In this document: piece after piece, positions 1 to 9,005 of the stretch | Layout of the letters: each line of letters starts with the position of its first letter | How positions within the stretch are numbered: the stretch's first letter is position 1 | Assembly: GCF_000143685.1 (NCBI RefSeq) | Contig: NC_014328.1 | Coordinates: 2,542,001-2,606,000 of the forward strand | Source of the DNA: Clostridium ljungdahlii DSM 13528 | Lineage (GTDB): Bacteria; Bacillota; Clostridia; Clostridiales; Clostridiaceae | Reading direction: 5' to 3' | Length of the DNA: 64,000 nt | Notes under the pieces: generated by a model | The model's input: the letters and a program-made list of their open reading frames with translations, nothing else | What the model was told of the DNA's origin: nothing | Database searches by the model: none | Program-made: the position numbers and the translations under genes

Positions 1-936
1 TTTGTTGGCATAACCTTTATAGGAGGAATGTGGTCTGCCGGGTTATGTAATTCATTTAACGTTCCTTTAAAATATACAGGAATTATACTATGTACTATAT
101 TAGCTGTATCAAAAAGCGGAGGAATTCAAAATATAAAACTTCATCTTCCTCAAAGTGTACCTTATTTCAGCCCTATTAAAGGAGTTGGTACATGGGTAAT
201 TTTAGGTTGGATACTTGTTATGACTACACAAGTCTTGTCTATGCAGGGTCCTGTACAATTGGCCTTTGCCGCTAAAGATGCAAGGACTGCAAAAAAGAGC
301 TTTATACTTGGCGGTCTTCTTATGATTCCAATAGGCTTTTTATGTGCTCTTATAGGCATGGCTGCAAGAACTACTTTTCCCCACGTAAGTGCTACTATGG
401 CACTTCCTAAAATGATTTTGTCATTAAACCCTGTAGCAGCAGGAATAACTTTAGCGGCACTCTGGGCAGCAGATGTTTCTACAGCCTGCAATTTGCTTTT
501 AGGTGCATCTACCCTATTTACAAATGACATATACAAAAAATATATAAATCCTAAAGTAAATGACAAAAAGCTTTTAATAATGACTAAATCCTCTGTAGTT
601 CTTTTAGGTATATTTACTTTTATACTTGCTCTTTCCATGTCAGGTATATTAAAAACTATATCCATGGGCTTAAGTCTTTCTACTGCATTTACACTTATAT
701 TTTTATTTACCATGTTTGCTCCTAAACTTTGCAAAAAAAGTTCTGCTTTTTTCACTACCCTAGCAGGAGTAGTAGCCCTATTTTTATGGCAATTAATACC
801 TTCCTTTAGAATATTTCCTCATGTAATATTTATGGAATGGCTTGTATGTCTTGTAACCTTTATGCTTACATCAGTACTTGATAAAAGATCAATTATGAAT
901 ATAGATACCATAGATGAAATAAATGAAATGGTGTAA
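1..936 (+). CDS. Sodium:solute symporter family protein, C-terminal part
   Basis: The reading frame is open from the first base of the window, so the gene is cut at its 5' end and only about 311 residues are visible. These residues form a series of long hydrophobic segments separated by short loops, typical of the C-terminal half of the SSS (Na+/solute symporter) family. The LSMQGPVQLAFAAKDARTAKK stretch and the segment around LWAADVSTACNLLLGASTLFTNDIYKKY match the cytoplasmic loop and following helix of this family. The tail is a short charged cytoplasmic end. The substrate cannot be read from the sequence. A strong hairpin terminator follows directly. Confidence 0.8.
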   Translation, partial: FVGITFIGGMWSAGLCNSFNVPLKYTGIILCTILAVSKSGGIQNIKLHLPQSVPYFSPIKGVGTWVILGWILVMTTQVLSMQGPVQLAFAAKDARTAKKSFILGGLLMIPIGFLCALIGMAARTTFPHVSATMALPKMILSLNPVAAGITLAALWAADVSTACNLLLGASTLFTNDIYKKYINPKVNDKKLLIMTKSSVVLLGIFTFILALSMSGILKTISMGLSLSTAFTLIFLFTMFAPKLCKKSSAFFTTLAGVVALFLWQLIPSFRIFPHVIFMEWLVCLVTFMLTSVLDKRSIMNIDTIDEINEMV

Positions 937-968
937 AAAAGTAAGGAGGTAACCCTCCTTACTTTTTT
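935..968. terminator. Bidirectional intrinsic terminator
   Basis: An A-run, a hairpin with arms GTAAGGAGG and CCTCCTTAC, and a T-run lie between the convergent ends of the symporter and the glcD-like gene. The site can end transcription in either direction. Confidence 0.85.
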
Positions 969-972
969 ACGC

Positions 973-2355
973 TCAATCAATTATAGTGCCTGGATTTAAA
1001 ATCTCATTTGGATCAAATACTTTTCGTATACCCTTCATAATTTCAAGCTCTCGTTTTGTAAACTGCAGCGACATGTGTTTCTTTCTTGTTTTTCCTGTAC
1101 CATGTTCTGCTGTTATTGTACCACCATATTTTAGTGCAGTTTTATACATTTCCTCTTTTAATTCCTCATAATATGAAGGCAATTTACCGTTATCACCCAT
1201 AATAAAATTGTGTATATTTCCATCTGCTATATGTCCCAAAGACAAAATATGATTTCCATATTTCTCTCCAAGTGCCGTTATATCATCAAAAAAATCCGGT
1301 ACAGTTGAAGGTGGAACTGCTATGTCAAGTGCATCTGCTATATTGTCCTTATAAGGACCATATGCATTGCTCCTTATTGCCAAAATATTTCTCTGTTCCT
1401 TTGTAGTTTCCGCTATTATACTGTCCACTGCATTGTGTTCTTCACATATTTCTACAATTTTTTCGCTACTGGCATAAAGTGCATCTTCTGTAGGCTCATC
1501 AATCATGAAAATTAAATCTACAGATCCTTTATTTGCAGGCCACTTAGTTCCAAGCTGCTGTGCAGCATTTTGTGCAATGATTTTATCCATATACTCCACA
1601 GCAAGTGGTGTAATTCCCTCTTGAAGTATACAAGGTACTGCATCACAAGCTTCACGCCTTGTATCAAAAGAAACCAACAGTGTTCCATTATATTTATTTT
1701 GTGCATAAAGCTTTAATGTTACTTTTGTAATTATACCTAAAGTTCCTTCACTTCCAATCAACATATGTAAGAGATCATAGCCCATATTGTTTTTTATAAG
1801 TTTTCCTCCTACATTCACTATTTCACCTGTAGGTAAAACTACTTCCAAAGCTTTAACATGATTTCTCATGATTCCGTGTTTTACAGCTTTTGTACCGCCA
1901 GCATTTGTTGCTACCATACCTCCAATTTGAGCTCCTTCATCCCCAGGATGTATAGGAAAAAATAGCTTGTCCTGCTTATTTAGTTCTTCTAGTAAATCTG
2001 CCAGGGTAGCTCCTGCTTCAATTGTAATCATCAAATTTTTTTCATCAAATTCAACAATCTTATTTAATCTTTCAAGTGACAAAATTATGCTGGATTCTGT
2101 AGGAATAACTCCTCCAACTACACCTGTACCACCGCCCCTTGCAACTACAGGTGTCAAAGTCTTATTTGAATATTTTAATATCTCCGATATCTCTTCTGCA
2201 GAACCAGGTTTAACTACTACACAGTCCTTACATGCTTCAGGACGAAGCAGAGGTTCTGTTTCATCATAAAGATATCTCTGCATCTTAGACAAGTCATATG
2301 TAATCCAATCTTCTCCCACAATACTTTTTAAACTTTCAATTATTTCACTTTTCAA
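973..2355 (-). CDS. FAD-linked 2-hydroxyacid (glycolate/lactate-type) dehydrogenase, GlcD family
   Basis: This is a FAD-dependent oxidase of the GlcD/D-lactate dehydrogenase family, about 460 residues, the usual length. The N-terminal FAD_binding_4 domain (residues about 40-180) contains the ARGGGTGVVGG motif and IGGMVATNAGGTKAVKHG. The C-terminal FAD-oxidase_C domain ends with HIADGNIHNFIMGD and the AEHGTGKTRKKH motif. It should oxidise a 2-hydroxyacid to the 2-oxoacid. In anaerobes such enzymes often pair with an electron-transfer flavoprotein, but no etf genes are nearby. I chose the TTG start at 2355 because AAGGGGG lies 7 bases upstream; an in-frame TTG at 2382 lies upstream of that site. 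A leucine-type T-box lies upstream but may not belong to this gene, since a second terminator intervenes. Family call is firm; substrate is unknown. Confidence 0.88.
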   Translation of the reverse strand: MKSEIIESLKSIVGEDWITYDLSKMQRYLYDETEPLLRPEACKDCVVVKPGSAEEISEILKYSNKTLTPVVARGGGTGVVGGVIPTESSIILSLERLNKIVEFDEKNLMITIEAGATLADLLEELNKQDKLFFPIHPGDEGAQIGGMVATNAGGTKAVKHGIMRNHVKALEVVLPTGEIVNVGGKLIKNNMGYDLLHMLIGSEGTLGIITKVTLKLYAQNKYNGTLLVSFDTRREACDAVPCILQEGITPLAVEYMDKIIAQNAAQQLGTKWPANKGSVDLIFMIDEPTEDALYASSEKIVEICEEHNAVDSIIAETTKEQRNILAIRSNAYGPYKDNIADALDIAVPPSTVPDFFDDITALGEKYGNHILSLGHIADGNIHNFIMGDNGKLPSYYEELKEEMYKTALKYGGTITAEHGTGKTRKKHMSLQFTKRELEIMKGIRKVFDPNEILNPGTIID

Positions 2356-2463
2356 TATTATTTCCCCCTTTTTATTTGACAAATTCTTTCATCTTGCCTT
2401 TTAGTCAATTAATTAAATCTTATAATATTTTACATTTACAGCGCCCCAATTAAACAAAATAGA

Positions 2464-2501
2464 TAAAAAAAATATATCAGCTTATCTTTACTGATATATT
2501 T
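2464..2501 (-). terminator. Second hairpin terminator between the T-box and the glcD-like gene
   Basis: Arms AATATATCAG and CTGATATATT form a perfect stem, followed on the minus strand by a long T-run. It lies just downstream of the T-box terminator, so a transcript that reads through the T-box would meet it before the glcD-like gene. Confidence 0.7.
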
Positions 2502-2508
2502 TAACGTA

Positions 2509-2702
2509 CAAAAAAACAGCTCTTTTCGCTGGGGCGAAAAGTCTGCCGCGGTACCACCCATTTTTTTACTTAATTAACATAACGGTTAAACAACCGATTA
2601 GACCTACTAAACATTCAGTCCACAGCTCCAGGGTGAGTTTCAACATGTATATTTATGGGTTTTCACCTTACCCCACTCTCTGTAAAAAAATATTAACATA
2701 TC
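2509..2702 (-). promoter_or_regulatory. T-box leader, probable leucine specifier (CTC)
   Basis: The minus strand carries the T-box consensus TGGGTGGTACCGCG (2547-2560) followed by a terminator hairpin (CTTTTCGCcccaGCGAAAAG) and a T-run. Upstream is a short stem I with an AGAGAG bulge region. In the position where the ilvB T-box of this window reads gaaaATCAcc, this one reads gaaaCTCAcc (2635-2637), so the specifier is most simply CTC, leucine. T-boxes sense uncharged tRNA and relieve termination. The class is clear; the specifier is inferred by comparing the two leaders. Confidence 0.9.
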
Positions 2703-2857
2703 TAATTAATCCTATCATAGCTTTTATCTTTAAAGATGAGTTTACTATAAGTTTTGGTTACTGTCAATAGCCTAAAAATAAATTTTTTTATAATAGACAA
2801 TCTCGCTTATAGTGTACTCTTAGCTATCCTCCATTTGCATACAAAATTCATATAAAC

Positions 2858-2887
2858 TTGAGTTTTTGTATACATTAATGGTATAAT
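2858..2887 (+). promoter_or_regulatory. Putative vegetative promoter for the 3D-domain gene
   Basis: TTGAGT and TATAAT are separated by 18 bases, about 57 bases upstream of the TTG start at 2944. Confidence 0.55.
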
Positions 2888-2943
2888 AAAAAACATTAGT
2901 AAGTTTTCTTTAAACTTAATAATGTTTTAAGGGGGAAAATGCA

Positions 2944-3921
2944 TTGAATAAAAAAGCCTTATCTGTTATTATAACGTTTGCGTTAGTAGGTTCTACTTTC
3001 AGCAATGTTTTCGCTTCTTCAGCCAGTACGTCTGAAGAATTAACACAAACTCAAAATAACAAAAAGGAACTCCAGGTAAAAGTTGATACTTTAAATAAGC
3101 AGATTGATGGAGTAATCGGAAAAATTGATAGCAATAAAAAAGATATGAATACTATTGCTAAGAACATTAAAAATACACAGATCAAATTGTCAAAAGCACA
3201 AGATGATTCAAAATCGCAAAATGATTTATTTAAAAAAAGAGTAAAAGCTATGTACACAACCGGTACAAACGGTTATCTCCAGGTACTTTTATCTTCAAAC
3301 AACTTAAGTGATTTTATATCCAGAGTTGACTCAATCTCAAGAGTAATGAAATTCGACAATCAAGTTATTACAAAACTAAAAGGAAATGAACAAGCTATAC
3401 AAAGTCAGCAAAAAGCTTTAAGTGCTGAAAATGCTAAATTAGAATCTTTAAAAGTAAGTAATGAATCTACTTTGTCAAAATTAAATAATGACATACAACA
3501 ACAAAAAGAACTATTAAGTCAGGCTACCGCAAAAGAGCAGCAGTTAATAGCTCTTCAGACTGCTCAGAAGGCTCCTCAAATACCTGAAATAAAAGCTTCT
3601 TCACCTACCTTATCTCGTGGTGGATCAGGTTCACTTTCATACTCACAAGCAATTACTATGGAGGCAACTGCATATTGTGGAGATGCTATCACAGCATCAG
3701 GTTCTGCAACTGTAAGAAATCCAAATGGGTACAGCACTATTGCTGTTGATCCTCGAGTTATTCCACTGGGAACAAAAGTTTATGTAGAAGGATATGGATA
3801 TGCCGTAGCTTGTGACACTGGTGGAGCTATAAAGGGAAATATAATAGATTTATTTGTAAATTCGGAGGCAGAAGCAGAAAACTGGGGCAGAAGATCTGTC
3901 ACTGTATATATACTTAATTAA
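2944..3921 (+). CDS. Exported coiled-coil protein with C-terminal 3D domain (cell-wall associated)
   Basis: The N-terminus (about residues 1-25) is a signal peptide ending near VFASSAS. Residues about 30-205 are a long coiled coil rich in K, Q, N and D, like the N-terminal domain of PcsB-type peptidoglycan-hydrolase proteins. The last 90 residues are a 3D (DPBB-fold) domain with MEATAYCGD, VDPRVIPLGTKVYVEGYG, CDTGGAIKG and IDLF; the conserved aspartates are present. Such domains are associated with peptidoglycan cleavage (YabE/YuiC, MltA-like). The TTG start is chosen because AAGGGGG lies about 8 bases upstream. It is monocistronic with its own promoter. The enzymatic activity is inferred from the family. 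Confidence 0.82.
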   Translation: MNKKALSVIITFALVGSTFSNVFASSASTSEELTQTQNNKKELQVKVDTLNKQIDGVIGKIDSNKKDMNTIAKNIKNTQIKLSKAQDDSKSQNDLFKKRVKAMYTTGTNGYLQVLLSSNNLSDFISRVDSISRVMKFDNQVITKLKGNEQAIQSQQKALSAENAKLESLKVSNESTLSKLNNDIQQQKELLSQATAKEQQLIALQTAQKAPQIPEIKASSPTLSRGGSGSLSYSQAITMEATAYCGDAITASGSATVRNPNGYSTIAVDPRVIPLGTKVYVEGYGYAVACDTGGAIKGNIIDLFVNSEAEAENWGRRSVTVYILN

Positions 3922-4013
3922 TATGTACAGGTAGTATTGTGCTGCTATTTTACCTAAAAGGTAAACACTTGGGGAGATTTTCTCTCCCCTACCTTACGAG
4001 AAATACATATTTA

Positions 4014-5645
4014 TCATCTTAACATATAATAAATCATATGCCTGTAAAGTTCAGGTATCACCTCAAAGGAATAAGGCACATTTAATCTTTCAGTATATTT
4101 GTGCAGGTCTTTTCCCTGTCCACCAAAAATCACTACAGGAATATTTAACTTAGACAGTTCTTTTACTGGAAGTTTATATATTATGTCATATCCAACTATA
4201 TTCGAAATCAATTCAGTAAGTGGTATATCTGGGTTAATTCCTGTATAACTTGCATCAGATATACCCATAAAATAATTAGTTTTTACAATGCTTTCCTGAA
4301 ATTTTTCTCCTGCATACTTAATTGTACTATCTACAGCATTTATAAATTTGCCATCCTCACTATTTTCAGCTTTTAAATGTTTATGCGGATAATAAGGAGG
4401 AATAAATGAAATTATAATCATAGGTCTTTTATTCTCATATAGTTCATAAGTTGCCTTTACTATATTTATAGCTATAGTTTGATTATCCATTTTCTCATTT
4501 TTCCATTCTTTTACCTTTTCATCTATGTACTTTTCAAAATCCTTATGTATGCTTTTAACTTCACATAACATCTCTTTATAAGTAATAACACAAGCTTCTA
4601 TATTATCAAATTTCAATTTTTGTGAGGATTTCTTTGCAAATTTTTCTCTCTTTTTTGAAATATCCTTCAAAACATTCTCAAAGGCATTCTGAGCCAGTTC
4701 TTTTAAATTAGATAGTATTTCATCATAAGATGCCTGAAGAGTCAATATATTATAATATGCGGTGGAATACAATGGGCTCTGTACAGAATACATCTCCTTT
4801 AAATCCATTTGCTTTAAACACATAGGCGGTGGAGTCACAGTATCATAAACGCTATCTGAGAGATCTGGATTACATTCCATTAATTTGTTTATCTCTGAAA
4901 CTAGCAAATTTGGATTCAATCCTCTTAAAGATTCCCCTACATGAGTTTCTTTTCCCACACAAAAAAATAAAGGCATAATTTTACCTACACTACCTATATA
5001 TAATCTCTTGCCTTCTTTTTCTCCTCTTTCAGGTATACTTGGCTCTGATATTATCATACCACAGTAATTGTACTTCCTCTCTTCCTTTAATTTAAGAAGA
5101 AATGGAGCTGCAGCAATCATTCCTTCGGAATTACTCTCTTCACCAGGAACTACTAAAAGTAATAAGTTTCCCTTAAAGTTTCTCTCTTTACTGAATTCTC
5201 TTAAAAGTTCCATATTGAGGGCCACTCCAAACTTCATATCTGCAGTCCCCCTTCCAAATATCCAATCTCCTGATTTAAAATCCTCCATAGCATCTTCATC
5301 TAAATTCAATTCTGAGATTCTTTTAGTACATTCATCTACATCAAAAGCCATAGATTTTAAATGTCCAAATTCTTCTACTCCAACTACATCCAAATGACCT
5401 GAAAGTATAAACGAATTTGGTGAATTTTCATTTCCATTTACTACTGCCCATACAAAGCTTCTTCCTAAAGGATCATCTTCAATTTGCTCTATTCCTAGAT
5501 TTTCAGGATTGTCCTTAAAATAAGGTATTTCCAAAATTTTTTCATATATTTTTTCTGCTGCCGCACACTCTTCTTTTGTACCAGATATGCTTGGCACAGA
5601 TATTAGTTCCCTCATTGTATCGTATACATTTTTCTTAAAGCTCAT
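4014..5645 (-). CDS. M20 family peptidase, RocB-like
   Basis: This is a zinc-dependent M20 peptidase/deacylase of the RocB type, about 543 residues, longer than ordinary M20 enzymes and matching RocB. Visible motifs are FILSGHLDVVG (metal-binding His/Asp) and DWIFGRGTADMKFG, followed by LLLVVPGEESNSEGM with the catalytic Glu pair. RocB is linked to arginine utilisation in Bacillus, but no other arginine genes are adjacent, so the substrate is open. The ATG at 5645 is preferred because GGAGG precedes it; an upstream in-frame TTG overlaps that ribosome-binding site. It appears to be a single-gene unit. Confidence 0.85.
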   Translation of the reverse strand: MSFKKNVYDTMRELISVPSISGTKEECAAAEKIYEKILEIPYFKDNPENLGIEQIEDDPLGRSFVWAVVNGNENSPNSFILSGHLDVVGVEEFGHLKSMAFDVDECTKRISELNLDEDAMEDFKSGDWIFGRGTADMKFGVALNMELLREFSKERNFKGNLLLLVVPGEESNSEGMIAAAPFLLKLKEERKYNYCGMIISEPSIPERGEKEGKRLYIGSVGKIMPLFFCVGKETHVGESLRGLNPNLLVSEINKLMECNPDLSDSVYDTVTPPPMCLKQMDLKEMYSVQSPLYSTAYYNILTLQASYDEILSNLKELAQNAFENVLKDISKKREKFAKKSSQKLKFDNIEACVITYKEMLCEVKSIHKDFEKYIDEKVKEWKNEKMDNQTIAINIVKATYELYENKRPMIIISFIPPYYPHKHLKAENSEDGKFINAVDSTIKYAGEKFQESIVKTNYFMGISDASYTGINPDIPLTELISNIVGYDIIYKLPVKELSKLNIPVVIFGGQGKDLHKYTERLNVPYSFEVIPELYRHMIYYMLR

Positions 5646-5728
5646 TTTTGGCCTCCTCAATATAACTGAAAACTTTCAATTACATCTAAGTATACCATTA
5701 TTTTTATATAAATGTTAATTTACAACAA

Positions 5729-5771
5729 AAAAAATGAATTCAACCACATAATTTGCTGAATTCATTTTTTA
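5729..5771 (-). terminator. Intrinsic terminator after the butanediol dehydrogenase gene
   Basis: Arms AAAATGAATTCA and TGAATTCATTTT with T-runs on both strands lie between bdh and the M20 peptidase gene. Confidence 0.75.
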
Positions 5772-5791
5772 ATCAATTCTATGAGTACTTT

Positions 5792-6865
5792 TTACAATAA
5801 GGATTTGTCAGGAGTTACAATTATTTTTACATGTTTTTTCTTTTCAGGTCCTGTAAGTGTTTCAAATCCTTCTTTTACAATGTCCTCAAGTGCTATTCTC
5901 TTTGTAATATATCCGTCTGTCTTTATTCTTCCATCATTCATAAGTGCTATTGTAGAAGGAAATTCATGTCTGTAGGCAAGAGTACCAACTACCTTCTTTT
6001 CTGTAAATACAAGATCATTTGGATTGATTTCTGCATTTTTCTCCCATACGCTGGTTATTACCGCAGTACCTTCATATTTTAAAGCTTGAATTGCCGTATT
6101 AATCCCTACATTTGCACCTGTTGTTTCAAAAGATGTATCCACGCCTACGCCGCCTGTAAGTTTTTTAATTTCTTCAATTACATCTACCTCATTTGGATCT
6201 AAAACTACATCTGCTCCAAATTTCTTAGCATATTCCTGTCTTACAGATTTTCTCTGAAATACAATTACAATTCTTGCCCCTGATGCCTTTAAACACTGAA
6301 TAGTTGCAAGTCCTATAGGTCCTGCACCTAAAACCAAAGCAGTATTTCCTGTAGTAAAGTTTCCAACTCTTAGAGAATGAAGGGCAACTGCCATAGGCTC
6401 AACAAGTGCAGCCTGCTCATAGTCCATAGTATCTGGTATCTTATGGACAAAATCTTCAGGAAATACTGTGTATTCAGCAAATCCGCCGCCGCTTCCACAA
6501 AGTCCATGAAATCCCAAAGCTTCACATAAATTATATTTTCCTTCAAGACAAGCAGGACACTTTCCACAGGCAACTATAGGTTCTACAATAACTCTATCTC
6601 CTGCTTTAAATTTTGTAACCTTGCTTCCTATTTCTACTACTTCTCCTGAAAACTCATGTCCTAAAACTACTGGTGCAGTACTCTTGCTTAAAGGATGTGG
6701 CGTACCTACTGGAATAAATATAGGTCCTCCTAAATACTCATGCAAGTCAGAACCACATATACCACACCATTTCACTTTAATTTTTACAGCATTTTCTTTT
6801 ACCTTAGGTTCCTCAATTTCCTCTACTCTTACATCTTTTTTATCATACCACAATACAGCTTTCAT
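5792..6865 (-). CDS. bdh: Zinc-dependent 2,3-butanediol dehydrogenase (MDR family)
   Basis: This medium-chain zinc alcohol dehydrogenase of about 357 residues interconverts acetoin and 2,3-butanediol with NAD(P)H. The N-terminal GroES-like domain shows WCGICGSDLHEY and GHEFSGEVVEIG (catalytic zinc). The structural-zinc cysteines are in CGKCPACLEGKYNLC. The Rossmann domain has VLGAGPIGLATIQCLKASGA. The sequence looks like the secondary alcohol/butanediol dehydrogenase of C. ljungdahlii and C. autoethanogenum, which is recognition from memory rather than a search. The ATG at 6865 follows AAGGAGAG; the upstream in-frame start lacks a site. A sigma-54 promoter and a divergent-style activator gene lie just upstream, so expression is probably switched by acetoin or a related signal. 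Confidence 0.9.
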   Translation of the reverse strand: MKAVLWYDKKDVRVEEIEEPKVKENAVKIKVKWCGICGSDLHEYLGGPIFIPVGTPHPLSKSTAPVVLGHEFSGEVVEIGSKVTKFKAGDRVIVEPIVACGKCPACLEGKYNLCEALGFHGLCGSGGGFAEYTVFPEDFVHKIPDTMDYEQAALVEPMAVALHSLRVGNFTTGNTALVLGAGPIGLATIQCLKASGARIVIVFQRKSVRQEYAKKFGADVVLDPNEVDVIEEIKKLTGGVGVDTSFETTGANVGINTAIQALKYEGTAVITSVWEKNAEINPNDLVFTEKKVVGTLAYRHEFPSTIALMNDGRIKTDGYITKRIALEDIVKEGFETLTGPEKKKHVKIIVTPDKSLL

Positions 6866-6945
6866 AATTATCTCTCCTTTTTTATAATAGTATGGCAATA
6901 TTAAAATTTACATATACCTGTTAATATATTCACTATATTTTATAA

Positions 6946-6959
6946 GCAAAAGCCATACC
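6946..6959 (-). promoter_or_regulatory. Sigma-54 (-24/-12) promoter of bdh
   Basis: The minus strand reads TTGGTATGGCTTTTGCTT, with GG and GC separated by exactly 10 bases as sigma-54 promoters require. It sits about 80 bases upstream of the bdh start, next to a sigma-54 activator gene. Confidence 0.8.
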
Positions 6960-6999
6960 AAAAACAAGAAACCTGTTAAAAAGACATTTAAAATCACTA

Positions 7000-7016
7000 T
7001 GTGCCATTATGACACA
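7000..7016. promoter_or_regulatory. Putative enhancer site (UAS) for the AcoR-type activator
   Basis: A near-perfect palindrome, TGTGTCA-N3-TGGCACA on the minus strand, lies about 45 bases upstream of the -24/-12 promoter. Confidence 0.6.
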
Positions 7017-7052
7017 TACTTAGTGTCCTATTTTGAGAATCTTACTCTTTTC

Positions 7053-7068
7053 TGGTCATTTTGACACA
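7053..7068. promoter_or_regulatory. Second putative enhancer site, overlapping the end of the activator gene
   Basis: TGTGTCA-N3-TGACCA repeats the half-site of the palindrome at 7000-7016. It overlaps the last codons of the activator gene. Confidence 0.55.
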
Positions 7069-8996
7069 CTTTTTATTCCATACTTTTTCATTTTTCTATA
7101 CATGGTAGATCTACTGATATTTAAAGATTTTGCAGCTTTTAATATATTTCCCTTACACTTTTTAAGTGCATTTTCAATGTTTTCTTTTTCTAAAACATCC
7201 ATTGGAAGCACACTAATATTTACTGGATCAGAGGAGACATTTTTTTCATAAACTTCTTTTTCTAAATAATCCAAAGGGGCCATCTTATCCTCACTTAAAT
7301 AGTAATCCCTCTCTATTACATTTCTAAGTTCTCTAACATTTCCAGGCCAATCATAAGCTTTAATCTTTTCTATGTATGCTTTTTCCACTACTTTCTTCTT
7401 ACACAAACTTTTAGAATTCAATTCTTCCATAAAATATTTAATTAAAAGCTCTATATCTTCTTTTCTTTCCCTAAGTGGGACAGTTTTTATATTCATCACA
7501 CTCAATCTATAATAAAGGTCACTTCTGAAATTTTTCTTTTTAATTTCATCCTTGAGCACCCTGTTTGTAGCTCCTATTATCCTTACATTTAGCTGTTTTT
7601 CATAAGTTCCTCCAACTCTTGTAATTTTATTATTATCAAGAACCCTTAAAAGCTTTGACTGTATATCAAGAGGAAGCTCTCCTACTTCATCCAAAAAAAT
7701 AGTTCCTCCATCTGCTAATTCAAACTTTCCAGGCTTTCCTTGCTTTAAAGCTCCCGTAAAAGCTCCTTTTTCATAACCAAAAAGCTCACTTTCTACAAGT
7801 TCTCTAGGTATAGAACTACAATTTATAGCTACAAAAGGGCCTTCACATCTTTCACTATAATTGTGAATAGATTGAGCTAAGAGTTCTTTTCCAGTGCCAC
7901 TTTCCCCTTCTATTAAAATATTGCATTCACTTCTTGCTGCTTTTTTAGCAAATTTTATTATTTCTTTCATTTTAGAATTAGCAGTAACTATATGGTCAAA
8001 ATTATAGGAAGCAGTATATCCCATAACTTTTTTAACAAGTTTGTGATAATATTTGCATTCTCTAAAAGTTATAACTATTCCCATTATTTTATTTTTCACT
8101 TTCATTGCCAATACACTTATAAGGCATTTGATTCTACTGCCTTCCACATAAAAATCACATTCTATATCATTACAATTATCTGCCCTGCCATTTAGTATAT
8201 TTTTAAAATCCACATTATGTATAATACTTGTAATATTTAACTTTATTGCTTTTTCACTTTTCATATTTAGAATATTTAATGCCTTGTCATTTATCTTCTT
8301 TATATTTAATTTGTTATCAAGTACAATCATACCTTCTGTTACCGAGTCAAAAGTGGTATTCATAAGTTTATTTGAAATAGTAAGGTCAAACTGAGTTTCT
8401 ATAGCGTGAGCTGCTACTGTAACAATACCCAAAGTATGCAAATGTGCATCATAATAATTTCCTGACATATTAATACACCCTACTACATCCCCATCTTCAT
8501 TGTGAATAGGTGCTGCAGAACATGTCCATGAATGCTGTTTTACACCATAGTGTTCTGCTCCAATAGTTTGTATTGGCTTGTCCAAATACAGTGCAGTACC
8601 TATAGCATTAGTTCCCACTTCTCTTTCTGTCCAGAGAGAACCTACTACAAATTTCAATTTATCTGCCCTTTTCAGTATTTTACTATCCCCCAATGATTCT
8701 ATGACATATCCTTCTTTATCCACTAGCATAATTACAAATCCAGACCCTGCTACAATATCATATAGGCTTTTTACTACAGGTTTTGCAATAGAAATTAGAT
8801 CTTCATTTTGTTCCAGTCGATAAGCAATACTGCTGCCTGTAAGAATACTATTTCCTCTACCATTTAAAGGATCTACCTCGTAATTTTTGCACCTTTGCCA
8901 GGATTCAGCGATTTCAGGCCGTACTGCACTATTTAAATATCCTTCTTCTATAAAATCTTTCCAGGCCTTAGCTATAAATTTTATATAGTTTTCCAT
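7056..8996 (-). CDS. acoR: Sigma-54-dependent transcriptional activator, AcoR type
   Basis: This activator of about 646 residues has a GAF-type sensory domain (about 70-210), a PAS-like segment (about 220-320), a AAA+ domain and a C-terminal Fis-type helix-turn-helix. The AAA+ domain (about 345-575) has Walker A GESGTGKE, the sigma-54 contact loop GAFTGA and Walker B GGTIFLDEVGEL. The HTH is ILKAAKSLNISRSTMYRKMKKYGI. This layout matches AcoR, the activator of acetoin catabolism. The downstream target is most likely bdh, whose promoter is -24/-12. The ATG at 8996 is preferred because AGGTG lies 6 bases upstream; in-frame GTG (9005) and ATG (9002) starts also exist. Its frame begins immediately after the ClC gene, suggesting co-transcription with it. 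Confidence 0.87.
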   Translation of the reverse strand: MENYIKFIAKAWKDFIEEGYLNSAVRPEIAESWQRCKNYEVDPLNGRGNSILTGSSIAYRLEQNEDLISIAKPVVKSLYDIVAGSGFVIMLVDKEGYVIESLGDSKILKRADKLKFVVGSLWTEREVGTNAIGTALYLDKPIQTIGAEHYGVKQHSWTCSAAPIHNEDGDVVGCINMSGNYYDAHLHTLGIVTVAAHAIETQFDLTISNKLMNTTFDSVTEGMIVLDNKLNIKKINDKALNILNMKSEKAIKLNITSIIHNVDFKNILNGRADNCNDIECDFYVEGSRIKCLISVLAMKVKNKIMGIVITFRECKYYHKLVKKVMGYTASYNFDHIVTANSKMKEIIKFAKKAARSECNILIEGESGTGKELLAQSIHNYSERCEGPFVAINCSSIPRELVESELFGYEKGAFTGALKQGKPGKFELADGGTIFLDEVGELPLDIQSKLLRVLDNNKITRVGGTYEKQLNVRIIGATNRVLKDEIKKKNFRSDLYYRLSVMNIKTVPLRERKEDIELLIKYFMEELNSKSLCKKKVVEKAYIEKIKAYDWPGNVRELRNVIERDYYLSEDKMAPLDYLEKEVYEKNVSSDPVNISVLPMDVLEKENIENALKKCKGNILKAAKSLNISRSTMYRKMKKYGIKSVSK

Positions 8997-9005
8997 AAGC
9001 ATCAC

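Noticed and set aside
162..755. 197-residue minus-strand frame opposite the symporter
   Set aside because: It is a shadow of the membrane-protein coding strand, without a ribosome-binding site.
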